Notes: generated by a model not told the origin, from the letters alone. DNA of 64,000 nt from Crocodylus rhombifer (GCA_038503035.1 JAVSML010019047.1:79219-143218), one strand, 5' to 3'. Numbered from the stretch's first letter, positions 36,226 through 49,055 are shown. Numbers and translations are program-made.

Positions 36226-37414
36226 CGCTCATCCATTTCCCATCCCGACTTCTTCAAGAGCGTAGTAGTGATGTGGAGGCCAGGTGTGAGTGGCTGCATT
36301 TCCAATCTACTCTCTGCCCATCAGTACTGTGAGGGAGAGGAAATGTTATTTCTGGGAGGTGAGGGCAAAGAAAGTTGTTCCTAACACTACTTAGAAAAGA
36401 TGGCTGGAGGAAAAGTGTGTGCGACCGCAAACTAATTAAGTCATAAATCATGTTGGCCACTTTGCTGTGGGGCTGTTCTCCTTTCCTGAAGCCTCAGTCT
36501 GAACAAAAGCTTCTTTACCAGAAAATTCACTCTGCTTTCATAAAAAAGAAGGAGACTAATAGTTAAATGGAGTATACAACACTGATCTCATGCAATGGAA
36601 TTTTTACAGGAGATACACATTTTAAAAGTTAGTAACAAGGTCTGTATGAAATGATTTAGCAGTTTGTACTATGTATCTTTAGTTCTGGTTTTTGGTTGGA
36701 CAGTAACCTATTCAAACAAGATAAGACAGGATATAAAAAAAATGCCATTGATACTCAAATGTGTTAGGGCAGAGCTCATGCTTTAGTGTATATGGTTGAG
36801 ATGCCAAGCTGGTCCTGGGAGCTAAATGAACTGATGATGATGTTATAGCAGGAGTCACAGCACTAGTGGAGTGGAGTGTGTGCATGAAACAGAGACTGGG
36901 ACAGTGTGGAATTTTGCTCTGGGAGGCTCATGCCATGATGCCCACTTTCATTCTGAAGGATTTTGTGACCAGGGCACTGTGTCAGCCACACTGTGCTTGC
37001 TGTCTGCCTCTGGCTCTGATTAGAGTCAATGTTACAAGGTAAGAGTTGCTCCCTAGGCAATGAGCATTGGTATTTGGCAGAGATTCAAGGGAGACAGGAT
37101 TGCCCAGCCTGGTGCTTGACCCATTTATTCCAGCACGGGTATAAAAATAAAGCAAGTTAGACTTTGAATGTGCCCAAGGCTCCACAGACTGAGGTCTGGT
37201 CAAGACCCAAGTCGTTTCTCAATAGGGTCACTCCCAAAGCAGAGTAAGAAACAACTGTTATATAGTAGCTCCTGCAAAACCAGGTATAAAGGCCTCTGCA
37301 CCCTTTTGTATGTAGTCATTCAGCCATGAATTTCTCATGGGTGTTATTGGTCCCTGGGGAGGTGAAGTAAACTTGTAGGCATGATACAAAATGAATTGAA
37401 ATGAAACCTTAAGG
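36226..37414. other. Intergenic, nothing recognised
   Basis: No repeat or exon is identified with confidence. Confidence 0.35.
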
Positions 37415-37499
37415 ATTTCATAGATTTCATAGACATTAGGGCTGGGAAGGGACCTTGGGAGATCATTGAGTCCAGCCCCCTGCCCAAAGGGCAGGAAGT

Positions 37500-40303
37500 C
37501 AGCTGGGGTCATAGGATCCCAGCAAGATAAGCATCCAATTTACTCTTGAAGGTGTTTAATGTAGGTGCTTGAACCACCTCCACTGGCAGACTGTTCCAGA
37601 CCTTGGGGGCTCGGACAGTAAAGAAATTCTTCCTTATGTCCAGCCTGAAACGGTCTCGCAGGAGTTTGTGACCATTCGACCTCATCATCCCTTGGGGCGC
37701 TCTGGTGAACAGACGTTCCCCCAGATCCTGGTGGTCACCCCTGATAAACTTCTAGGTGGCCACCAGATGACTCCTGAGCCTGTGCTTTTCCAGGCTAAAG
37801 AGTCATGTCTCTCAGCCTATCATCGTAAGATCTGTTCTCCTGACCTCTGATCATGCGCGTGGCTCTCCTCTGGACTCTCTCAAGCTTCTCCACATCCTTT
37901 TTGAATTGTGGAGCCCAAAACTGGACGCAGTACTCCAGCTGCGGCCTCACCAAGGCTGAGTACAAGGGGCGAATGACGTCCTGGGATTTGCTCGAGAAGC
38001 ATCTATGGATGCAAGCCAGCGTTTTGGTCGCTTTATTAGCCGCAGCATTGCATTGCAGGCTCATGTTCATCTTGTGGTCAATGATGACCCCCAAGTCTCT
38101 TTCTTCTGTAGTGCTATCCAACGTAGCACTGCCGAGCCTATAAGGGTGCTGCAGGTTTTTCCTCCCAAGGTGGAGAACCTTGCATTTTTCCGTGTTAAAC
38201 ACCATCAGGTTCTCATCCGCCCATTTGCTGAGCTTGTCCAGGTCAGCCTGGATCACCCGCCTATCTTCTGGCGTGGATGCTTTGCCCCAAAGTTTGGTGT
38301 CATCGGCGAACTTGGCCAGTCCACTCCTGACTCCAATGTCCACATCATTAATGAAGATGTTGAACAGTATGGGTCCAAGGACAGAGCCTTGAGGGACCCC
38401 ACTGGTCACAGGGCACCACGATGAGTGACTGCCATCAATTACAACCCTCTGGGTCCGACCACGGAGCCAATTTCCCAGCCAGCAGATCGTGGTGGAGCCA
38501 AGGCCAGAACTGGCCAGTTTGGCCAAGAGGTGATCATGGGATACCAGATCAAAAGCTTTTTTGAAGTCAAGATATATGACATCAATCTCTTCTCCCTCGT
38601 CCAGGTGATAGGTCACCTGGTCATAGAAGGAAATGAGATTGGTCAAACAAGACCTACCCGCAACAAACCCGTGCTGGCTATCCCTTAGGATGTTAGCCTG
38701 GGCCAGTCCATCAAGGATGGCCTCCTTAATAAACTTTTCTAAGATCTTCCCCAGGACAGAAGTCAGGCTAATGGGCCTGTAGTTAGCCAGATCCACTCTC
38801 CTCCCTTTCTTGAAGATCGGCACCACATTGGCCTTCTTCCAGCCTTCTGGCACTACACCAGAGCACCAGGAGTTTTCAAAGATCCATGCCAGGGGCTGGG
38901 CTATGACGCTCGCCAGCTCCTTGAGTACCCTGGGGTGCAGATTGTCAGGGCCGGCTGACTTGAAGGTGTCCAGCTTCTCAAGGTGTTTCTTCATGAGGTC
39001 AGCATTTATGGAGGGTAGGGGACCCCATCACCCGGATCTCCCTGTCTCATAGCAGGCATGGGCGTCCCATGGGACTGATGAAAGACTGACGCAAAGTACC
39101 TATTTAATAGGTTGGCTTTTTCCTGGGTGTCAGTTGCCAGTTGCCCCATCTGGTTTAGCAGGGGTCCAACGTTGCCCTTGCTTTTCCTCTGGCTCCCCAC
39201 ATATCTGAAAAAGGGCTTTTTGTTGTCCTTGATGCTTGAAGCTAGTTGGAGTTCAGTGGCAGCCTTGGCTTTCCTGGTTTGCTCCCTGCAGGACCGGACC
39301 AGCACAGAATAATCCTCCTTGGAGGTGAATCCCGTCCTCCATCCTTTGTAGGCTTTCCTTTTTAGCCGCAGGAGGTCCGCTAGGTCCCTGGAGAGCCAGG
39401 AGGGCTGCTGTGCCTTCTTGCTGCCTTTCCTCCATGTTGGAATAGATTTAGCTTGTGCATTGAGGATCGCTTCCTTGAGAAGCAACCACTCTTCTTGAAC
39501 TCCCATCTCCCTGGGGTCATGGTCCCTAAAGGCCTGACCGATAAGCCTCTTGAGCTTGTCAAAGTCGGCTTTTCTGAAGTCAAGGGCTTCTGTGTTGCTG
39601 ACTGACTTGCCAGCTTTAGGGCGGATGGTGAAGGTGATCAGCTCATGGTCGCTGTCACCCAGCTTCCCATCGATCACTAGGTTGCCGATTAGGTCGTTCC
39701 CCGTAGCCAGTACCAGGTCGAGCAGTGCTTTGCCTCTCATTGGCCCATAGACTTCTTGAGTCAGGTAGAGGTCATCCACGCACGAGAGAAAGCTTTGCGA
39801 CCGCTCGGATTTTGCTGAGTGATCTTCCCACGAGATGTCCGGGTAATTGAAGTCACCCATGACAACCAAGGTCCTGGAGCAAGCGGCCTCAGTCAGTTCC
39901 CGGGCGAACTCCTGGTCAAGCTCAGGACTTTGAGTGGGAGGTCTGTAGTAGATTCCCACCGTTGTGTCCCCTGTGCTGTATTCCCCACAAATTTTTACCC
40001 AGAGGGTCTCTAGCTGTCCATGCTGGTCACCAACATCAGCTTGCAGGGACATGTAGCTTTCCTTCACAGAGAGAGCTACACCCCCGCCCCTTTTGTCAAC
40101 ACGATCCCTCCTGTACAGGGTATATAGCCCTCTATACCCGTGGTCCAGTCATGGGTGGAGTCCCACCAGGTCTCCGTTATCCCAATGACGTCATAATTCT
40201 TTGCACTGAGCAGGAGGATGAGCTCCTCCTGCTTGTTGCCCAGGCTCCTGGCATTAGTGTACAGGCAGGCAAGTGTCCCCTTGGGGGCTCTTGCCTTGCC
40301 CAC
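37500..40303 (-). pseudogene. CR1 ORF2: AP endonuclease and reverse transcriptase, frame-broken
   Basis: The endonuclease begins in 40303-40076 (LYTNARSLGNK, ITETWWD) and continues in 40067-39006 (MGDFNYPDISW, DSDHELI). The RT lies in 38994-37795 with RPISLTSVLGKILE, SGVPQGSVLGP and the catalytic FADD at about 38299-38310. The thumb and C-terminal segment end in a shifted frame past 37797. Frame breaks near 40070, 39015 and 37797 prevent a full-length product, though each domain is individually open. These polyproteins nick DNA and reverse-transcribe LINE RNA at the nick (target-primed reverse transcription). Confidence 0.9.
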
Positions 40304-40419
40304 AGATTGTGCCAGGGCTGGGGCAGGGGTGGACTCCCTTAAGTGCCTTGGTCTGCTGGCTTTGCAAGGGTCGCTCAGCGGGCCAGCAGTGGCAGTAGTC
40401 CTCCCATCCCCCAGTGGGC

Positions 40420-41749
40420 TTAGTTTAAAGCCCGGTGGAGCAGGTCAGCCAGTCTGGCTGAGAAGAGCCTCCTCCCCAGGGGGGAGAGGTGGAGGCCATC
40501 TCTTCCCAGCAGGTCGCTGCCTCTCTCACCAAAGAGCGGGCTGTGGTCATGGAAGCCAAAGCCTTCCCGATGACACCAGCTCCGCAGTCTTTGGTTCACT
40601 GTGTGGATCCTCCTCTCCCTCTTCAGCCCATAGCCCGAGACTGGGAGGATCAACGAAAACACCACCTGAGCTCCCAGACTCCTAAGCCCCGCTCCCAAAT
40701 CCCTGTAGCACCTCATGACCTGGCTGGGGGTGCTCCGAGCCGTGTCATTGGTGCCCACATGAATAAGGAGCATGGGGTAGTGGTCTGTGGGCCGGAGGAG
40801 CCGCGGGATCCTCTCCGCAATGTCTTGGATGCGGGCCCCCAGGGAAGCAGCAGACTTCCCGGGTTAAGGGGTCGGGGTGGCAGATTGCCCCCTCAGTCCC
40901 CTGCAGGATGGAGTCTCCCATAACAAACACCTTTCGCTTTGACTTGGGGAGAGCGGGGGCAGTAGCTGCGGTCGAGCCTGGGTTGCCTGCGGGAGCTGGC
41001 AACTGCGTGGGCTCTGCTGGGGCTGCAAGAGGTGCGAACCTGTTGCTAAGCTCTGGCGAGAGAGGGGCCTTGGTGCGGTGGGCCTTAGGGCCCTTGACCA
41101 CCTTGGTCCATGCCCCTGACTGGGCAGAGCGGGAGGTCCCAGAGTCCTCCTTAGTCATGGAGGGAGACGGTGCTCTACCCTGCGGCTCCCGGGGGAGAAG
41201 GGCCTGGCAGTAGGAGTCTATCTCCTGCTCGCAGTCCCTGATGGCACGCAGTCTCTGGACTGTGGCCTGGAGCTCCTCCAGCTGGCACGCCAGAGACCCC
41301 AGTAGGGAGCAGACCCCGCAAGGGGAGGTGGCCATGCTCCCGGGCCCCAGAGCCTGAAAAAGGGACAGGCAGCCCCTGCAGCTGAGAGCCAGGGGCTCCG
41401 TCTGCGTGGAGCCCGGAACCATGGGCTCCGTCTGGGCGGCCGTCTCTGAGGTGCCCAATGGGGGGGCCGCAGAGCCCGAGGGGACCCTCGGGGTGCGGTG
41501 CGTGCCCATCCGTGTCATGCCTCTGGTAGGCTGGCTACGGCTGGGGCTGACTACTCTGGGGGGGTCGCAGGCAGGGTCTCGTGCCCTCCCACGCCCTCTC
41601 CTGCGCGAACTCCGCGCTAACTCGAGCGCCTGCTCGCCTGTTTGCGCGGCTCCAGTCGCGAGGCTCCCTGGGGGGCTGGGCCAAGTAGGGGCCTGGGCAG
41701 GGGCTTGACCCGGCCCGGCTCCAGGCAGCCGCCTCCTCCCAGGGAGCAA
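40420..41749 (-). pseudogene. CR1 ORF1: CxxC-finger, coiled coil and SGNH esterase
   Basis: ORF1 of CR1-group LINEs gives an RNA-associated protein with an esterase domain. The first frame (41749-40745) shows an Arg/Pro-rich N-terminus, a CxxC...CxxC pair (about residues 124-127 and 144-147), a Leu/Glu-rich coiled-coil-like stretch (about 150-180) and esterase block I (VFVMGDSILQG, catalytic Ser at residue 280). After a frameshift near 40840 the second frame (40773-40420) supplies HVGTNDTA (block III, oxyanion Asn) and RDGLHLSPLGRRLF (block V, catalytic Asp/His). All three catalytic elements of an SGNH/GDSL fold remain, but the frame is broken. Confidence 0.85.
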
Positions 41750-41865
41750 GGAGTTAACCTCTTCCCACTACGAGCCCGCTTACCTCCGGCTGTGCTGGGG
41801 GTTGGCAGGGGGCTCTGCGGCTGCTGAGGGGGTGTCTGGGGTGCTTCGGGGGAGCGGGGGCACAG

Positions 41866-44500
41866 CGGGCTTCACCCACGCATCTCTCACTGCTCCAGAG
41901 CCTAAGATTTGTGCTGATCTTTCACATCTGGAGCTCATCAGCACTGGACTGTGGCCTGTTTGCTGTTCAGTTTGATAGCACTGGAGGGGACAAAGGCTAT
42001 AGGCAGTTGTTAATCCTCTGAAATGAATACAGCCTGTTCCCCTCACCCCACTCCACCGTTGTTACTGATGCTTGATTGAATGTGTCAGCATGCTGCATTT
42101 CCAGCAGCATGGACATCAATGGGAACACGGCTGAGGGAAGGGTCCTTACATAACAAATAGGTGATATTAAAAGCTGTTCATGGAGCCACTTTTAGGTGTC
42201 ATATTTCAGAAATAATTCACTAACATGGAAAGCTCCAGAGATGGCCACACACAACTCTTTTTAAAAATCTAGATTAAATTTGTTTTATGATTTTTACCTA
42301 TTGCTTAAGATGACTAATTTCCATTTGTGGAGTAGTAGCAACCCTGGATGACAAGTTATTTACTGCCTGTCAGGCTGTAAAACCAGTATGAAACACCCAG
42401 GGCTGGAAAATCATTTGTCCTAAACCTTCAGTGAAAATCCACAGAGCTGGATCTGTCTATAAGAATCAGGGAAGGGTCAGAACAATTTACTGCCCAAACA
42501 GGGCCTTTCACGTTATGGGACATTGTGGGTTCTGAATCACTGGAATCTACTCTGAAGTTTATTAATTAGTGTATTTATGGCAAAGACATGGCTCATATCC
42601 TGCTTGCTTTACCCTCATAAATAGCTTCCTGGGCTGTAATAAGATCACTTGTTTAAACAAACCAAGTAGAGGATTGGTAGACTAGACTGACTCCTGTACA
42701 AGTCCTGTACAAGTGCCTGCTGCAGCTTGGGAAAGCCAGCTCTTTTGTGAGGTCAGCATTGTAGAAAAACTTGCTGTCATTCTTGTTGACCCCTTTGGAG
42801 CTGCTTTTTTCCACTTCAGCCTGCAGGGATTTGTCCTTCTGAACCCACCTCATGGAAACAGCTGGGCATTAATATTAGTTTAAATGCTGTAGGGTCTCTG
42901 GTCTTTTCAAAGTTGAAGCACTTCATCTGAGATCTTATGAGTGGAGATGATATTGTGCACATGCACTTAAATGAGAAGTTCTGTTGGCCTTATTAATTTA
43001 CTTTAGCAGTGGTTTCGAGAATGAGTTTTAAAAAGGCTGGACCAAGAGTAGGAATTTGGAGAAGGCTAAACCCTCGACTATTGCTCTAAGTTATGACCCA
43101 TTTTTAGTCCCAGTGAAATTGCAATGGTTGTAGTAGACTCTTCTCCCTGGAGCATGTTCTACATTACATCTCTAGGCAGGTGCCACCTCTATTAGGAATG
43201 GTTCTGGTTTTATATGCAGAGCAAAACAAACACCTGTCCTCCCAATCCTTTTTCAGGGTGCTCCTTCCTAGCATTCCCTTCTGTAAATTCTGTGTGCTTG
43301 ATTCTCCATCATGTCTATAACTGAAAAAGAGCCCCTGCTGTACAGTACACCTTGGTCAGACCCTCAGTTGATAGAAATCATCATAGCTCCATTTAAAAAC
43401 TATTGGGACCATGATGATTTACACTGGTATCTGGTCCTCTATCTATATCTCTTCATTTATAAATACTTTTCTATTAATTTTGCTTTTTCCAAACTGATGC
43501 TTCTTCCCTTTGCTGTAAGATATGGCTTTATTATGCCCTCTTCTTGCCCACACCCTCTTCACCTGTCATTATTCTAAGAAAGCCAAGTCCCTGAATAGTG
43601 CATTCCCTTGGTATTCAGTGCTCACAAAGCAGGGAGGCCTCTCTCCTACTCCTGAATTGCTCCAGCTTGACCCCATGTGCTGAGCAACAAAAGCCTATGA
43701 TCCTGGGTAACATCCTCCAAGCTTCTGGGACTAGTCTGCTTTGCATTGTTAGCTTGTGTTCAACTCTGAGTTGTGTGTCTAACACCCAACTGCCACCTAC
43801 ATACAAACCTCTCTAGCTCAGATAAAGTGGAAGTTTGAGGCTTAGGTCCCCAACATGTTGGGATAAAAGGGTGTGAGCATGCCAGTACTGCTTAAACCTG
43901 AGCTTGTAAATTGTCAATCTAGTCACTTTGTATAACTGCCATGTGGTCACTCTTGCTTAAAATAGCCAAACTAGAATGTAGTAGCACATGGCACTAACTC
44001 AACCTTGTCTACCTGTTACTATGAAGACAAATCCTTGAAGACCACAACACAGTTCAGTGGATGATAAATACCTGTCACCACTTTTTTCCATTCACTAGAA
44101 AGAGGCATTCAGGTGGCCTTCTGAAAGCAACGAAAGACTTGGAATCCTTCCAGTTTGCACTGCAGAGCTGAAAATACCAGTAGTCCTCTACCTCTTACTG
44201 TATCTTGGGTGCCTGGAATTTGTATACATAGTGCATTTATTTATAATAAAGTCTCACCATTAACTTGGATAGAAAATTATGTTTTGGGAGATGACTCATA
44301 ACTTTTGAATAGCTGTGGTTCAATAGTACTGCATGTAGCCCTGGGGCCAGAAGTGAGAGTGGAGCATGGCTGAAAAGTGCCATTAGCAACTTAGGACACT
44401 TGTGCATGCCACACCATCTAATCCTCGTTAACTTAATGAACATTTAAACATTTTAAACTTGTTTTTTTTGGTGTATTGTGTTTGCGTTTTCACCACTAGG
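41866..44500. other. Intergenic, nothing recognised
   Basis: A long stretch of unremarkable A/T-moderate sequence. The short frames (for example 43311-43577) have no family signature or splice context. Confidence 0.4.
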
Positions 44501-44519
44501 CTTTCAAATGAATTGAGCC

Positions 44520-45870
44520 CAGTGTGCAATTCCCCTAAATTCCAGCAGGGGGGAGGCAAATGCCAATCTGGCTCCCCCTGCTCCCACCAGCTCAGTAAAG
44601 TAAAATCCCTGACATTTGGTCAGGGCAGGAGGGGCAGCAGGGGCAGAGGCTGCAACAGGGCAGCAGGGTTGGGGCTGCCTTGAGAGCAGTGGGAAACTGG
44701 CCAGCTGGACAGCACAGGGGCTGGTGGCCATGTTTGCAGGGACTGAGTGGCCAGGAGATGCTGCCCAGGGGTAAGGAGGGGGAAAGGGGGCCATGGCCAG
44801 GTTGCCTGGCATGGCTCAGTGCAGCAGTCCCATCCCAGGGTGGGGGGTGCCACAAGCATCCTCTCCTCTTCCCTCCAGCCTGTGCTGGGGTTGGACACAC
44901 TCTGCCACCACCTGCATGAGACAGCCACTGCGCTCTGGGCCAGTCAGGATGGGAACAGCTGGGGCCCCCTCAGCAGGTGAATCTCCGAATCAGCCAGGCC
45001 AGGCCCATCCCCTGCCCCTCTCCCAGCCTGGCAATGGCTGCCCCAGCTGCCGGCACTTGTAAAAAAACCAAACAAACAAAAAAAAACCTGGCTTACCAGG
45101 TGCCCCCAGCCCTCCCATGGGTGCCCTGCCTGGGCCAGCTCTAGCTTTTTAAGAAGAAAAAAAACCCCCACCCCCCGGAATCACTGCTTTTGCCAGCAGG
45201 AGGCGATCCCTGTTGTCTCTCATTGCCCAACACCACGTGGGGAGCTCTACACAAGCCCCCAGGCCACTGCAGTGCGTCCCAGGGCTTTTCTTGGGGTTTT
45301 TTTTTCTTAAAGGGCTGGAGCTGGCCTGGCCAGGGCACCTGTGGGGGGGCCAGGGGAGCAGGGGGTGTTGGGGAGCCCGGCAGGGGTCCCCCCATTGATC
45401 CCTTCCCCAGCCCCCCTTCCCTGCCCCTAGTACTTACTAGCTTGGAGTCAGGTGCAGCTCCCTGCTGCAGCCACCAGGGACTGCCTGAATCATCAAAGCG
45501 CTCTGATACTTTTCCAAAGATTTGGAGAGCTTTGAATCTATTCAGACCTTTTAAAGTGGTCCCCTGATTCAATTCAGTGATTCGGCCAGCAAATCTGCCC
45601 AAATTGCCTCCAAATCGAATCACCATCTGAAGCTTCACACAACCCTGTGGGAGTGCAGGGCACTGGCAGGACCAGGGGGCTGTGGGTCAGGAGTGATGGG
45701 CACCATCATGGCCCAGTGGGGCAGAGCACTGTGGTTTGGGAGTGAGGGGCACTGGCAGGGCTGGGGTCAGTGGGTAAGGAGTTAGGAGCAGTAGCAGGGC
45801 CAAGGGTGGGGGCTATGGCTTGGCATTGAGGGGCAACAGCATGTCGCTGCCCTCCCCCCCATCACCCTCT
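44520..45870 (+). repeat. GC-rich composite repeat with terminal minisatellite
   Basis: Segment 44825-44970 is nearly the reverse complement of 48290-48430. At 45480-45640 it carries the GATTCAATTC/GATTCGG-rich end seen in the foldback element at 35411-36225, including TGAAGCTTCACAC. From 45655 to 45860 there are about five units of 39-48 bp, each beginning GGGCACTGGCAGG or a variant. Many long overlapping frames on both strands come from the high GC, not from genes. Confidence 0.6.
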
Positions 45871-47975
45871 CCCTGAATCACAGGAATACAGTCCCAGCAT
45901 CCCCCGGCTCTCCGGGCTTGGTACAGTTTCTGTGGGGACCCCTGACAGATCCACGGATCACTGTCTTGTCTCGGGGACTCCAGCTGCATAGTGTCCTTCC
46001 TCCATCAAGCCAGGCAGGGGAGAGTTTCTTAGCACTTGTGTGTGTACTTCTTACAAATCTCTCAGGTGCAATACAGCTGCAGGTCCCCTGTCTGCCTGCC
46101 TTCTTTGTTGGGAAGAAGCAAAAATGCCTGCCTCTGGGTGGGATGGGGGGATGAAAACCCCTCAGCTTCTTTTGCTCCCTGGAGAACAAAAAGAGGGAGT
46201 TTGCCCCAGAAGGTGCTAATTGCCCTCTTTGAAATGTAAAAACTTTCCACAAAAAGGAAAACAACCCCATGGGCACTGTATTCAGTCAGGGGGAGGGGAA
46301 GAGTAGGGAGTGAAGGTGCTGCTTTCACCCTGGCCAGGGAAAGACTGGGGTGAGGAGGGGAGGGGGTGAGGATGTGGGTCTGACTGTGACCTGAGACTGT
46401 GCAATCATGAGTGGCGGCAGCACAAGGGCCCGTTGAATGGGGGGAGAGGGGGGGACACAGAGTTGGCCGGTGTTGGTCTCTGTTGCCTGCCTGCCGCTTC
46501 TGCTCTCTGCCCCATGGGCCAGGGGTTGCCCTCCCTGCTTTTCTTAGCTTTTTCACTGCTCTCTGGCCACAAAAGTGAGTGGCTCCTGATTTCTTATGAG
46601 GAATCAGGAGTGGTTGGCTCACCCCTGATTGTGTCTGTAGAAAAGTAAAAGCTAAGTGGGGGTTCCTGTAAGAATCTGGAAATGCCCATGTTGGATCAGT
46701 TCAGACTCTCTCCCTTGAGGAGACAGAGTGGGGAGAGGTCATAGCATATTTTCAAGAGATGTAATTTTCACTGAAAATGTAGTTCTGCTTAATAAAATCC
46801 AACTGTCTATGGTCAGAAGTTTAATTACAGACATACCAAAAAACAATCTTCCTAACAACATTTCTAGTTTGACAGATAGGGGTAAGAGCAAGAATATGTA
46901 CAAATAGCACAAGAACTTTTGGGAGAAACTTGTTCCCAGAAGATTTCCATTCTGTGTTTCCTGACCATCCAAACTTTTGCTTGTGTGGACCAAACCCCTC
47001 TCCTGTCGTTAGGGTATAACTAGTATCATATTACAATTCACTTAACTAGGAGCAATGTTACCTCAAAGTAGTACCACATTTTCATCTTCCTCTTTTCCAA
47101 GGTAGGTGCAACTGCAGAGACCTGGAAAAACATATCAGGCCGACTGGACCAGCTGAGCTCACCATCTTTTTTCCCCCTCACTCCCCTTAGGAAGATAAAA
47201 ATCACATTTGTCTTGCAATGAACTAATACTATAGCAGAGCATTACAGACTCAAAACAACGTAACTTTTCTATGGAAGAGCTAAAACTTGTAACAGTTGTA
47301 AAATGTTTGGGCAGATTTGGATACCATATGTAGCATTCAATCCTTTTGCAAGGATGGATTCCATGTAGTCACAACTATTTGTTAGGCATGGTATACAACA
47401 GATTTCTTTGCTGCATTCAGCCACAAAGCAGGGCCACTGCTGTATGATTCAGTCAGCATTGACATTAAAGACTGAAGAATTATTTCTCCAAGACAGGAAG
47501 GGACTGTCTGGCCATCAAATCCAGTCTGTTCCTAAAGTAAGAAACAATATCAGATGTTTCCTATTATAAATGGATTAAACTGTACCCTAAAAGAACTTGC
47601 ATTTTTTGCCCTTTCTACTGGAGTCTACTCCCCAAGAGGTTGCCTGAAATATATACTTGCTTTATAAATAACTGGAACACACCCTTTGGGGAGCTCAGAA
47701 TGAGCAGAAGTTAAAAAGATTTTGTAGAAAAACTCAGATTCTGTATAAAAGACTGTTAGGATTACCAAATACCTGGCTCGTCACAACCTGTTCATGATAA
47801 GAGGAAATATTTTTTAATGAAATCTTCTAAGTATGGGCCTTGCAGATGTGGAAGGAACATAATATGAAGGTGTTTTCAGTTCGGACTTGGCTATAAGAAC
47901 TCCCCTAGCAAACATGCAACATTAGGGAGCTCTCGCTATTTATTTTAATTTAGTTACATGCAGTGTTTTGGGGGC
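45871..47975. other. Intergenic with old repeat scraps
   Basis: A short L3/CR1-like scrap ('AATGCCCATGTTGGATCAGTTCAGAC') lies at about 46665-46720. An eroded antisense CR1 3' end ('GACAGGAAGGGACTGTCTGGCC') lies at about 47490-47560. No gene is seen. Confidence 0.4.
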
Positions 47976-48049
47976 GGGTTTTTAGTGTGGGATGGAGTTA
48001 TTTATGAGAGAGATAAGGAGAACAAATATATTAAGCCAGTGTTTGGCAT

Positions 48050-48430
48050 AATGCCAACCCACGGTCCCCTCAGCTCTGCTGCTGCCCCTCACTCCTGACC
48101 TATTGACCCCAGCCCTGCCAGTGCCCCTCACCCCAAACTGCAGTGTCCTGCCCCCTGGGCCATGATGGTGCCCCTCCCTCCTGACCCACAGCCCTGTGGT
48201 GCTGCCAGTGCCCTGCACTCCCAACCCATAGCCCCCTCATCCCGCCTGGTGCCCCTCACTCCTGACCCACAGCCCCCTGCTCCCCAGAGGGGCCCCAGCT
48301 GTCCCCGTCCTGATTGAGCCAGAGCGTGGTGGCTTCATCTCATGCAGGCGGCGGTATGCGTCTGGCTCCAGTGCAGGCTGGAGGGAACAGGAGGGGAGGT
48401 TTGTGGCACCCCCGACCGTGGGATGGGGCT
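48050..48430 (-). repeat. Inverted partner of the GC-rich composite repeat
   Basis: It contains minisatellite-like units 'CCCCTCACTCCTGACCCACAGCCC' (48055-48270), the complement of the units at 45655-45860. Then 48290-48430 is the inverted copy of 44825-44970 (GGGGCCCCAGCTGT, CTCATGCAGG, CAGGCTGGAGGGAA). It ends about 340 bp before the NLRP start codon. Confidence 0.65.
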
Positions 48431-48772
48431 GCTGAATTGCACCAGTTCGAAGCGACGTTGGGTGGATAAAGTGAACTACAAAAAGTTAAGGGCAAATCTT
48501 GTGGCATGTACATATGCCCTTACTGGGCATCTAGCGGTTTTGAATCCCCCTGGGTTGATGGTTGTCAGCCAGTGGTCCATAGAGCTGCCTGAGTGCCAGA
48601 GGTGGGCCAGAAGGGTGGAGAGAGGAGGCTGGAGTTATAAGCCTCAGTGGCTGATTGTCACTGGTAGACTATGCATCTTCCCTTTATGTGTAAAATTCTG
48701 CCACTCTACCATATTGATTATAAACAATGAGCCTTTGCAGTATGCTTTAGTTTTGCTTCCTGATGGCTAACG
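48431..48772 (+). other. Upstream flank of the NLRP locus
   Basis: No repeat is recognised. It is likely to hold the 5' UTR or promoter, but no TATA box or CpG island is evident. The start codon context AACGATGG (A at -3, G at +4) is a good initiation site. Confidence 0.35.
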
Positions 48773-49055
48773 ATGGAAGATCGAAGTAGCAAAATCAGCG
48801 ACCTGCTTTTACGTGCCCTTGATGACATTTCTCAGGAAGACTTGAAAAGATTTAAAGACAAATTAGCACATTCCAATCTGAAGGGGAGAGGCAGCATTCC
48901 CCGAGGGCGGCTGGAGAACGCCGACAGGATAGATACCAAGAACCTCCTGCTGGAATTCTATGGCAGACACGCTGCAGCAGATGTGACCAGAGACATCTTT
49001 ACTCAGATCAATCTCAGAGATGGTGCTGCCAAACTCATAGGAGAGAGAGAGAGAA
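48773..49055 (+). CDS. PYRIN-domain exon, intact
   Basis: This exon of 283 nt encodes about 94 residues of a PYRIN (death-fold) domain: LLLRALDDISQEDLKRFKDK at the start, then a basic RGSIPRGRLENADRID helix-2/3 region, and the C-terminal FTQINLRDGAAKLIGERE. No stop or frameshift is present, and the donor AA|GTAAGAA is good. If splicing failed, the frame would run 6 more residues to a stop at 49073-49075, giving a 100-residue pyrin-only protein. Initiation context is strong. Conservation here contrasts with the ruined NACHT exon. Confidence 0.85.

Larger units (their letters stand above)
37415..41865 (-). mobile_element. Nearly full-length CR1 LINE
   Basis: Read on the - strand, the element has a GC-rich 5' UTR (from about 41865), ORF1 (41749 to about 40420), ORF2 (about 40303 to 37500), and a 3' UTR ending in TTTCATAGA-type tandem octamers at 37415-37435. 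About 4.45 kb long, it is the most complete copy in the window. I see at least four small frame breaks: ORF1 near 40840, and ORF2 near 40070, 39015 and 37797. All are single-base-type lesions, so the insertion is fairly young. Clear target duplications were not found. Confidence 0.92.

Noticed and set aside
39006..41749. Host gene with esterase or endonuclease domain
   Set aside because: The set ORF1 esterase, AP endonuclease, RT and octamer tail in the right order identifies one CR1 element.
44504..45638. Several frames over 100 codons on both strands
   Set aside because: The stretch is a GC-rich repeat with minisatellite units; frames occur in most phases and have no protein family features.
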